Shown here one piece after another: positions 1 through 10,190 of a stretch of 64,000 nucleotides of DNA. The stretch is taken from assembly GCA_037179515.1 (NCBI GenBank), contig JAXCGZ010005690.1:117501-181500 (forward strand), in the 5' to 3' direction. The notes beneath the pieces are model-generated. The model was not told the DNA's origin. It saw only the letters and a program-made list of their open reading frames with translations, and did no database searches. Position 1 is the first letter of the stretch; every line of letters begins with the position of its first letter. The stretch is from Halocaridina rubra (Eukaryota > Arthropoda > Malacostraca > Decapoda > Atyidae). A program made the position numbers and the translations under genes.

Positions 1-135
1 GGTAGTTAATGCTATCTCAATCCATAGTTTTAAGGACAGGTATGATAAGTATGATTAAGTATAAAATGGAAGCGATCAGGAGACGGGAAGATACGAGCTT
101 TGGGCTCTTTCCCGTAAACACAATTAGGTAATCAT
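1..135 (+). mobile_element. CR1/L2-like LINE, copy A (3' end only)
   Basis: These bases match the last coding residues and 3' untranslated tail of the two longer LINE copies that follow. The shared landmarks are the conserved tail with GGGCTCTTTCCCG and the terminal motif AATTAGGTAATCA. Copy A differs from both later copies at several tail positions, so it is an older or separate lineage member. It runs off the left edge of the window. Its terminal motif abuts copy B near position 135 with no spacer. Confidence 0.85.
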
Positions 136-2651
136 ATAATAACTGTTGTATACAACCCACCAAGGAACCAAAATAGGCTTAAAATTTATGAGGAAAGTCA
201 TATAGGTACTATTGAAGTCATAAACTCAGTTGTTAACATGGCACGGGAAAAAAAATGTAGGATTTTGATTATGGGAGACTTTAATCATAAAGAGATAGAT
301 TGGATAAATCTTGACCCACACAGTGGTGAGGACTCATTCGGGGCAAGATTCCTAGATTGCATACAAGGGAATTTCCTACACCAACATGTAATAGAACCAA
401 CAAGAGCCAGGGGTGGGGATGAGCCATCACTACTTGATCTAGTGTTCACAGATAATGTGTTGGATATTGAAAATATTGAGTATGAACCACCAATTGGAAA
501 GAGTGACCACTGTGTGTTGTTGATGGAGTATATCATTGAAGACATTCTTCCTGAGAGTAGAGGCACTGAGGACATGAGGAGGAACTATCCGAAAGGAGAT
601 TACATCAAAATGAATGAGCTTTTTGCAGTTATTGACTGGAGAACCTTATTTTACAACAAATCTGTACAAGAAATGTTTGACATCTTTTGTGAGAAATATG
701 GGAAGATAGTAGATTGCTGCATACCTGTCACCAAAGTAGGTGTAATTCATGCCAGAGAGAAATGGTTCGATAATGGGTGTAAAAGAGCTAAGGAGTGGAG
801 AGACAAATGCTGGAAAAGGTATAGGAGGAGAAAAAACATAAATGCCTGGCAAACCTACAAAAGAGCAAGAAATGACTACCTAAGTAAAAGGAGAGAGGCA
901 GAGAGAGATTATGAGAGGGACATCACCAGGAAGGCTAAAGAAAATCCCAAGCTTTTCCACAGCTTTATCAGAGGAAAACTGAAGGTAAAAGAACAGGTTT
1001 TAAGGCTAAAGAGAGCGGATGGAAGCATCACTGAGACGGACGAAGAGATCTGCAAAGAATTGAACAAGGAGTTTCAGTCAGTATTTACAGTAGAAAATAC
1101 CCCACCCCCTCAGATTGCAGTGATAGAAGCTCAAGGGCCGGTATTAGAGAACATCAACCTTACAGCCACAGAGGTATGCAAAGCGCTGATGGATTTAGAT
1201 GTTCATAGAGCTACAGGTCCTGATGACATATCCCCTCATGTGCTTAAAAAATGCGCAAACACGATATCAGTGGCACTAAGTATCATATTTAAGGAGTCAC
1301 TGGAGTCGGGGGAGATTCCAAGATGCTGGAAACAAGCAAATGTGACACCTATCTTCAAAAAGGGAAGGAGGGATACGGCTCTAAACTATAGACCAGTTTC
1401 CTTGACCAGCATAGTTTGCAAAGTTATGGAGAAACTACTAAGGAAACATATCTCTCTTCACTTGGAATCCTTCAACTTTTTGTCAGTGAGGCAACATGGC
1501 TTCAGAGAAGGTAGATCAACAGTAACAAACTTATTAGAATTTTGTGATGAGGTAAGCCAAATCTTACAGGCAAGAGAGGGCTGGGCAGATTGCATATTCC
1601 TAGACTTCCAGAAAGCGTTTGACACTGTTCCACATGGGAGACTTATTAGGAAGCTGCAATCAATGGCTAGAATAGGTGGAAATGTTTTGGAATGGATAAA
1701 AACTTACTTAGAAGGAAGGGAACAGAGGGTTAGAGTAAGACACTCAGTGTCTGAATGGAGAAGAGTTAGTAGTGGAGTTCCACAGGGTTCAGTTTTAGGG
1801 CCACTTTTGTTCCTTGTATATGTAAATGACCTACCAGAGTCTGTAAATTCATTCATGAATATGTTTGCAGATGATGCAAAGATTGTGAAGAAAGTAAAAA
1901 ACGAGAACAATGGTAGAGAACTTATCTAAATAATCTGCATGAGTGGTCAGAAAAGTGGCTAATGAAATTCAATACTTCAAAATGTAAGGTAATGAGAATG
2001 GGTACAAGTGCAAGAAGGCCCAAGCTTGACTACTCGGTGGCTGGAGTACAACTTCAAGAGACAGAAAATGAGAGAGATCTAGGAGTAAACATACTGGCAG
2101 ATTTGTCTCCAGAAATACATATAAAAGGCATAGTAAGGGCAACATATGCATTCTTATAAAATGTAAGGGTAGCCTTCAGGCACATGGACAAGGAAATGTT
2201 CAGAAATATTTATGTAACCTATGTGAGGCCAAAACTCGAATATGCAGCCCCCTTTTGGAATCCGCACTTGAAAAAGCACATAGCTAAGCTTGAAAAAGTT
2301 CAAAGACATGCCACGAAACTGGTGCCAGAAATACACAATCTCAGTTATGATGAGAGGCTGAGGGAATTAGACTTACCATCACTGGAAGCTAGAAGAGTGA
2401 GGGGGGATATGGTGACAGTCTTTAAATTCCTTCATGGTTATGATAGAGTGGATAGGGATCGATATTTTGATATGGCTGGCTCTAGAACTAGAGGTCATAG
2501 TTTGAAGCTTGGTAAGAAAACTTCTTTGCAGGATGTAAGGAAATACTTTTTCAGTGTAAGAGTAGTTGATAATTGGAATTGGCTAAGCGAGGAGGTAGTT
2601 AATGCTATCTCAATCCATAGTTTTAAGGACATGTATGATAAGTATGACTAA
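136..2651 (+). pseudogene. LINE ORF2 (endonuclease-reverse transcriptase), copy B, broken
   Basis: The longest open piece (238-1929) carries the C-terminal half of an exonuclease-endonuclease-phosphatase (EEP) nuclease: GDFNHKEIDW, SLLDLVFTDN and SDH motifs. A full reverse transcriptase core follows: motif A FLDFQKAFDTVPH, motif B GVPQGSVLGPLLF and catalytic FADDAK. The ORF ends early at 1929. Homologous sequence resumes in another frame at 1962 (KFNTSKCKVMRMG), so a base has been lost between. A second in-frame stop at 2157-2159 replaces a codon in the C-terminal region, which then continues to 2651. The protein would copy LINE RNA at a nicked chromosomal target. With a missing N-terminus, a frameshift and a stop, this copy cannot be active alone. 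Confidence 0.88.
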
Positions 2652-2757
2652 GTATAAAATGGAATCGATGAGGAGACGGGAAGATACGAGCTTTGGGCTC
2701 TTTCCCGTAAACACAATTAGGTAATCAAAATTAGGTAATCACACACACACACACACA
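136..2757 (+). mobile_element. CR1/L2-like LINE, copy B (5'-truncated)
   Basis: A non-LTR retrotransposon that starts inside the endonuclease domain; its first base corresponds to about position 3647 of copy C. It then runs through the reverse transcriptase to a complete 3' end. The tail carries two copies of the ATTAGGTAATCA motif followed by a short (CA)n run at 2740-2757. Short tandem tail repeats are usual for CR1-type LINEs. The same tail motif ends the minus-strand fragment at 55680-56034, which confirms it as the true 3' terminus of this family. Confidence 0.9.
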
Positions 2758-2775
2758 GTAAAAGAGGCTGTAAAG

Positions 2776-3366
2776 GTGGTGGCATTGGAAAACTTACAAA
2801 CAGTTGACTATAAAAAGACAGTAATCGAAAAAATGAAAGACGTTGCGATGGAAAGGGCAAACCCACTCATCAGACAGGCACTTAATAAGGAGAAGACAGT
2901 GGTAATCTCAGGCATAAGCGAATCCCAGGAGCCAACATGGCAGGGGAGACTTGAAGAAAATAAAGCTAAGGTTGTAGGCCTGATAAGAAAACTTGGAGTA
3001 GTATGTGGTCCTGAGGATATTGTAAACATACACCAACTAGGTAAATATTCGAGGGAAGGAAAGCCGAGACCAACAAAAGTAACCTTTGAGAGAGGGGAAA
3101 CATGTAGGGAAATATTGTTGAGAAAAAAAAGTCTAAAAGACCTTCAAGAATTCAAAGAAGTGTTCATTAGACGATACAGAACACAGGAAGAGATGGGAAA
3201 GATCAAAAACTTGTTGCAAGAGGCAAGAAGATTAAATGATGAAAGAAATGAAGAACAGAAGAAAAATTTTCATTACAGAGTTCTTCCAGACAAAGGGGAG
3301 ATAAAGAAGATAATGACAGAAGATCAGGGGATGGGGCCTCATAATATTGTTATACACAAATGCTGA
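2776..3366 (+). CDS. LINE ORF1-like protein, copy C
   Basis: An open frame of about 196 residues upstream of the endonuclease, where LINE ORF1 belongs. It is rich in Lys, Arg and Glu. Its C-terminal half (KVTFERGETCREILLRKK, then RRYRTQEEMGKIKNLL and FHYRVLPDKGEIKKI) resembles the RRM-like nucleic-acid-binding region of arthropod CR1/Jockey-type ORF1 proteins. ORF1 proteins coat the element RNA and assist target-primed reverse transcription. Its end overlaps the start of the endonuclease frame by about 20 bp in a different frame. The true start is uncertain because the GTG at 2776 is not a normal eukaryotic initiator and the 5' region may be truncated. The ORF1 assignment is firm by position; the domain call is by eye. 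Confidence 0.65.
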   Translation: MVALENLQTVDYKKTVIEKMKDVAMERANPLIRQALNKEKTVVISGISESQEPTWQGRLEENKAKVVGLIRKLGVVCGPEDIVNIHQLGKYSREGKPRPTKVTFERGETCREILLRKKSLKDLQEFKEVFIRRYRTQEEMGKIKNLLQEARRLNDERNEEQKKNFHYRVLPDKGEIKKIMTEDQGMGPHNIVIHKC

Positions 3367-6172
3367 TGGATTAGCTGGTAAGGCAGTAGAATTAAAAGAT
3401 AGGATTCACAACAGTAAGGCAGATATAGTAGCAATTACAGAGACTAAGTTGAGTGAGGACATAAACAGTGTCACAGTTTTTCCTAAGGGCTTCAGAATGC
3501 TAAGGGTTGAAAGATCTGAGAGGACTGGTGGAGGGATAGCACTGCTCATAAGTGAAAGGATTCAAGTTGATGAAATAAACTTGGCTATAGAAAGTGAGTT
3601 CAAGGAATTTCTTGTTGCTCGCATAAATACTGGGTCAGAGAGCATTATAATAACTGTTGTATACAACCCACCAAGGAACCAAAATAGGCTTGAAGTTTAT
3701 GAGGAAAGTCATATAGGTACTATTGAAGTCATAAACTCAATTGTTAACATGGCACGGGAAAAAAAATGTAGGATTTTGATTATGGGAGACTTTAATCATA
3801 AAGAGATAGATTGGATAAATCTTGACCCACACAGTGGTGAGGACTCATTCAGGACAAGATTCCTAGATTGTGTACAAGGGAATTTCCTACACCAACATGT
3901 AATGGAACCAACAAGGGCCAGGGGTGGGGATGAGCCATCACTACTTGATCTAGTATTCACAGATAATGTGTTGGATATTGAAAAAATTGAGTATGAACTA
4001 CCAGTTGGAAAGAGTGACCACTTTTTGTTGTTGATGGAGTATATCATTGAAGATATTCTTCCTGAGAGTAGAGGAGAGTAGAGGCACTGAGGACATGAGG
4101 AGGAACTATCCGAAAGGAGATTACATAAAAATAAATGAGCTTTTTACAGTTATTGACTGGAGAACCTTATTTTACAACAAATCTGTACAAGAAATGTATG
4201 ACATCTTTTGTGAGAAATATGGGAAGATAGTAGATTGCTGCATACCTGTCACCAAAGTAGGTGTAATTCATGCCAGAGAGAAATGGTTTGATAGTGGCTG
4301 TAAAAGAGCTAAGGAGAGGAGAGACAAATGCTGGAAAAGGTATAGGAGGAGAAAAAACATAAATGCCTGGCAAACCTACAAAAGAGCAAGAAATGACTAC
4401 CTAAGTAAAAGGAGAGAGGCAGAGAGAGACTATGAGAGGGACATCACCAGGAAGGCTAAAGAAAATCCCAAGCTTTTCCACAGCTTTATCAGAGGAAAAC
4501 TGAAGGTAAAAGAACAGGTTTTAAGGCTAAAGAGAGCGGATGGAAGCATCACTGAGACGGATGAAGAGATCTGCAGAGAATTGAACAAGGAGTTTCAGTC
4601 AGTATTTACAGTAGAAAATACCCCACCCCCTCAGATTGCAGTGATAGAAGCTCAAGGGCCGGTATTAGAGAACATCAACCTTACAGCCACAGAGGTATGC
4701 AAAGCGCTGATGGATTTAGATGTTCATAGAGCTACAGGTCCTGATGACATATCCCCTCATGTGCTTAAAAAATGCGCAAACACGATATCAGTGGCACTAA
4801 GTATCATATTTAAGGAGTCACTGGAGTCGGGGGAGATTCCAAGATGCTGGAAACAAGCAAATGTGACACCTATCTTCAAAAAGGGAAGGAGGGATACGGC
4901 TCTAAACTATAGACCAGTTTCCTTGACCAGCATAGTTTGCAAAGTTATGGAGAAACTACTAAGGAAACATATCTCTCTTCACTTGGAATCCTTCAACTTT
5001 TTGTCAGTGAGGCAACATGGCTTCAGAGAAGGTAGATCAACAGTAACAAACTTATTAGAATTTTGTGATGAGGTAAGCCAAATCTTACAGGCAAGAGAGG
5101 GCTGGGCAGATTGCATATTCCTAGACTTCCAGAAAGCGTTTGACACTGTTCCACATGGGAGACTTATTAGGAAGCTGCAATCAATGGCTAGAATAGGTGG
5201 AAATGTTTTGGAATGGATAAAAACTTACTTAGAAGGAAGGGAACAGAGGGTTAGAGTAAGACACTCAGTGTCTGAATGGAGAAGAGTTAGTAGTGGAGTT
5301 CCACAGGGTTCAGTTTTAGGGCCACTTTTGTTCCTTGTATATGTAAATGACCTACCAGAGTCTGTAAATTCATTCATGAATATGTTTGCAGATGATGCAA
5401 AGATTGTGAAGAAAGTAAAAAACGAGAACAATGGTAGAGAACTTATCTAAATAATCTGCATGAGTGGTCAGAAAAGTGGCTAATGAAATTCAATACTTCA
5501 AAATGTAAGGTAATGAGAATGGGTACAAGTGCAAGAAGGCCCAAGCTTGACTACTCGGTGGCTGGAGTACAACTTCAAGAGACAGAAAATGAGAGAGATC
5601 TAGGAGTAAACATACTGGCAGATTTGTCTCCAGAAATACATATAAAAGGCATAGTAAGGGCAACATATGCATTCTTATAAAATGTAAGGGTAGCCTTCAG
5701 GCACATGGACAAGGAAATGTTCAGAAATATTTATGTAACCTATGTGAGGCCAAAACTCGAATATGCAGCCCCCTTTTGGAATCCGCACTTGAAAAAGCAC
5801 ATAGCTAAGCTTGAAAAAGTTCAAAGACATGCCACGAAACTGGTGCCAGAAATACACAATCTCAGTTATGATGAGAGGCTGAGGGAATTAGACTTACCAT
5901 CACTGGAAGCTAGAAGAGTGAGGGGGGATATGGTGACAGTCTTTAAATTCCTTCATGGTTATGATAGAGTGGATAGGGATCGATATTTTGATATGGCTGG
6001 CTCTAGAACTAGAGGTCATAGTTTGAAGCTTGGTAAGAAAACTTCTTTGCAGGATGTAAGGAAATACTTTTTCAGTGTAAGAGTAGTTGATAATTGGAAT
6101 TGGCTAAGCGAGGAGGTAGTTAATGCTATCTCAATCCATAGTTTTAAGGACATGTATGATAAGTATGACTAA
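3347..6172 (+). pseudogene. LINE ORF2 (EEP endonuclease-reverse transcriptase), copy C, broken
   Basis: The EEP nuclease begins with TNADGLAGKAVELKDRI and continues through ITETKLSED, GGGIALLIS, GDFNHKEIDW and SDH. A 10-bp tandem duplication (AGAGTAGAGG) near 4074 shifts the frame, so the nuclease ends at 4081 and the reverse transcriptase is in another frame (4047-5450). The RT has the same motifs as copy B, including FADDAK. It ends at the same frameshift (5450) and has the same downstream stop (near 5680) as copy B, with the C-terminal piece at 5705-6172. The shared lesions mean both copies came from one already defective ancestor; the 10-bp duplication is private to copy C. Confidence 0.9.
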
Positions 6173-6501
6173 GTATAAAATGGAATCGATGAGGAGACGG
6201 GAAGATACGAGCTTTCTATATCTGCTTCAAATTGTCTGCAGTAGTACTGTTGAAAAATGAAATGTAATTTAAATGATAGCACTCAACAAGGGCTATTGAA
6301 AATATTGTCACAATGATTACTCTTCAAGTACTCTTCAATTATTACACTATATTTTATTATTAATTACTTGCTATGATATTTAAAATTAAATGCAAATTCT
6401 ATTAGTATGTTATTTATACATAACCACATAGATTGTAATGTTATCAACTGCAATATGACTGGGAGTGCCCATGTGCACATGTCCCCATGTACAGTTATCT
6501 G

Positions 6502-6661
<160 letters not shown>

Positions 6662-7841
6662 TTCGTGATAGAACTTTTGAGTCCCTGGATTCTTGTCCCA
6701 TTATTCACAGGGCTTGACTGTAGGGGTCATTTATGAGACATGGACAAATACATGTATTTCATCAGTTATTGTTGGGAGGTCCGGAGCTGGGTGGTCTGGT
6801 TTCAGTTCTCGTCCAGTTACATTTACAGTCGCAGCATCAAACGCCCCCAGTCACCACGACCTCCCTTTTAAATAACTACAGCCGGACCCAGTTGACTCTT
6901 TCCACTGGAAAGACTGGACTAAACTGTGGGTAATAAGGCTGGTATGAATGGGGTTGTTGTAAGGCCTATGGGTATTGCTTGCCATACAACACACGATTTG
7001 AGTCCAACGAAAGAGGGTTCGATCCTGGTAGGTGGAGCAAGTTCTCAGACTTAAAATTGACTTTTCAATTCAAATAAGTATATGTTCGTAAAGATTTATT
7101 GTTATGTAATAATTTACTTGCTAAGAAACTATTCTGTTGAATTTATTAATAGCTTAGATATGAAAAATTAATTTGAATCGCGAGTAACAGAAAGTCTTCC
7201 CTCGAACAAAGACACGACTCACTTGTAACTTCTTGACCTTCCCTATTGATTTTGTCTACTTCAACTTCTCGGTATTTGAAGTGATCCTTATAGTGCTAAG
7301 ACCTTTATTTATCTATTTCCTATTTATTTATTCATTATAAAATATTTTTTCTTAAAAAAAAACAACAACACATGCATTCTCGTTTTCTTTGTTTGAAAAA
7401 AAAAAGCGACTTCACATTCTTGACGACAATGGACTTCCATGAAAATGCTATAATAACGCAAGTTCCAAGACGTTATTTTTAGGGATATTTTGTAGACTAC
7501 GCAGCCATAACGCCTCTTGAAACTTGTTTATATTTTAAAATTTATTTACCTTTATTCTCGTATTTTTTTAGTTTAATCTCTGCATAGAGAGTGCTTGGCA
7601 GTATATACCCACGCACAAAAAAACATAAAAATGCGACATCGAGTAACTGTGGAATAAAGAATGGGGGAGATGTTGGGAGTAGAAATGAGGAGGGGAATGA
7701 GTCTTGGGGTAATAGAAAGAAGGGGGGATATTGAGAACAACCCCCCTCCCCCTCCTCTTTTCGTGGAGGTCACGAACGGGCCGTAGCCGCGACGAATGAC
7801 TCCGAGGTTTAGCGGCAGCAACTGCATTGGCCAGACGGTTG

Positions 7842-7872
7842 TGACGTCACAAAGCGTCATTCATTGACGTAA
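7842..7872. promoter_or_regulatory. candidate CRE-containing CpG-rich stretch
   Basis: The palindrome TGACGTCA (7842-7849) is followed 15 bp later by TGACGTAA (7865-7872). Both are CREB/ATF-type sites, inside a locally GC- and CpG-rich stretch (about 7740-7880) unlike its AT-rich surroundings. It lies 2.3 kb upstream of the mL45 start codon and could be a distal promoter or mark an unseen 5' exon. No coding sequence is recognisable here, and function is only an inference. Confidence 0.3.
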
Positions 7873-7939
7873 GCGGTTGTGCTCGTAAAAATTGCTCTTC
7901 GGTTTTAATTAGTCTTATTTTAATGTTATTATATATGTA

Positions 7940-8061
7940 GCCCACCGCGGGGCGTTAGAAAGAGAATCAAACCCTAATCCCCCAGCTTCAACCTGTCTGT
8001 GTCACCCTTATTTGAATAGGATTAATAGTGACATAAAAACGGCAACAACAATAGCAGCAAC
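7940..8061 (+). repeat. SINE family S1, body and tail
   Basis: Matches the shared S1 body: TCCCCCAGCTTCAACCTGTC, TGTGTCACCCT and AGTGACATAAAA, ending in a CAACAA-rich tail. The tRNA-like head is missing. From 8062 to 9198 I see nothing except a short CCTAA-rich patch near 8335-8370. Confidence 0.7.
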
Positions 8062-9193
8062 ATTTATGTAAAAATCAATTTACAGCTTATGTACATTTTC
8101 TCTGAAACTTAAGTGGACCCACATAGCAATAACTATATTTGACACTGAATGCTACGAGTGTGGTTCTCACTTTTTCCACCTTGAGTAAGTCTGGGATTAA
8201 TCCTACAAAAAGAATAAGGAACTCGTGAAGAATTGGGACCTGAAAACTTCATAGGTACTAATTCTGCAGTTAGGGTAAAGTTTATGTCCTTAATTTTCAG
8301 TTGATCACTGTTGATAGAAGCCAGGTCCAAATTCTTAACCTAACCTAGTTTAACCTAACTTAGGTTTCCCGCTAATAAAAGTCTATCCCAATTCTTCATA
8401 AGGTCAAAGAGTCCTCTTTATTATCGGTCCTGCAGAAACTAACTTCATTACTAACAAATGTTATTGAACTACACGACACCTCTGTGGTTACTATTGATTT
8501 GATGTCCAGTTCAAAAAACTAAATCTACAGAAGCTTTGCATTGAACAGATGGATCATCTTCACATTGATATTCTAATATGGAAGCGAAGAATCAAATGAG
8601 TCTGGAGATAGAAGCCTCTAATTAGCTTGCTTTTCATCAACCTAGGGAAACTGCTTTATTTTTAATGAACAAGAATGTACAGTTGGCATTCTTCTATGGT
8701 ATGGATAGCCAATTGAGTGTACCTTACATGGCCCCAAGTGAAGGTTCTTTGATGAAGATTGTGCTATGGTATGTCCTAAAGTGTCATCCATATGCATAGG
8801 ACTTGATCAAGGCTGGGATATAACTTGTAAGGTATTGAAAATGTGTAAGGATGTAGAAGTTGAATCTGTCCTTCAACCACAAGCTGGAAAATATATTTTT
8901 CGCAAGACAACTACAAAGTCTAAAAGGCACAAATTGATCATAAGTGCCAAAATTTCATGACGAGATGCCAAAAAGTATTCTTTGATATAGTAATATTTTA
9001 CCCACTGGCCCCAAACTATTTCCATCAGACATTTGAAAGTTTTCACAAACAGACTGAGAAGCAGGTGATACAACACACTCTGACGGATTACTAATACCAA
9101 AGAAGGATCATTCATCCCTTTAGAATTTACGACATCAAGTGGATGGGGTGCATAAAGCTAATTCTTTTGTGCAAGACTAAACAAAGTCTTATG

Positions 9194-9494
<301 letters not shown>

Positions 9495-9775
9495 TCTTTT
9501 GGTAAATGGTTGTGGCATACTCTTTCATTGTTAAAGTCTTCATTGCTTTGCCTCCTGAGGACATGGTCTTGCAGTAGGATGGAAAATGTAAAATATCTAC
9601 AATTTGAGAATGAAAATCTTGAAAGTATCTTACGAAATATGTTTGAATGTAAAAGTTTAATAAGAATAAAGAACACTCGAGAGGTTGTACTTTTTTCTAA
9701 AATGGTTATTTCACTTATTTTGATAGCAGTGGAGTAGCAGTAGAATAGGAGCAGCAGAAACATAAACAGAAGCAG

Positions 9776-9776
9776 C

Positions 9777-9818
<42 letters not shown>
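9776..9818. repeat. (GTA)n trinucleotide repeat
   Basis: About fourteen tandem GTA units following a CAG/AGCAG-rich leader. No coding context. The stretch 9820-10190 before the mL45 start codon holds nothing recognisable. Confidence 0.95.
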
Positions 9819-10190
9819 TTCTATTTCAGAAAAGTGAAGAGGGCATTTACAAAGGCCGAGACGTGGATCTCACTGTAATGAATAATTAAATAACATTGTT
9901 CGGTTTTGAATGAGAGAAATTTCTGGACCTATGATAATTGTGGCTCATATGAAAATACCAATTATATTAATACAAAAAATCATGAAATAAGTCTAGGATA
10001 ATCACGAGAATATATATTTAATTCATAACAGATACATGGAAAATATAATATACTATTTGAGATGACGACGAAGCCAAATCCGGGATTGAAACCGAACTCT
10101 GTGAAATCATAAACAAAACATCACCGTGTTGATCGTGGTTCTAGTAATGGTGTGTATTTTATTTTAAAATCCCTGAAGCTCTCAGAAATT

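Larger units (their letters stand above)
2758..6215 (+). mobile_element. CR1/L2-like LINE, copy C (longest)
   Basis: The fullest copy: ORF1, complete endonuclease, reverse transcriptase and most of the 3' tail, in the same orientation as copy B and joined to B's (CA)n tail. Its sequence matches copy B almost base for base at an offset of 3511, rising to 3521 after a 10-bp duplication near 4074. The 3' end is odd. It stops at about 6215, inside the conserved tail, losing the terminal ATTAGGTAATCA motifs. LINEs usually lose their 5' end, not the 3' end, so a later deletion or recombination is likely. Confidence 0.9.

Noticed and set aside
6960..7060. tRNA-like segment with GGGTTCGATCCTGG
   Set aside because: Only the B-box-like motif is convincing. 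No A box at the right distance and no S1 body follow, so it was not listed as a SINE or tRNA.
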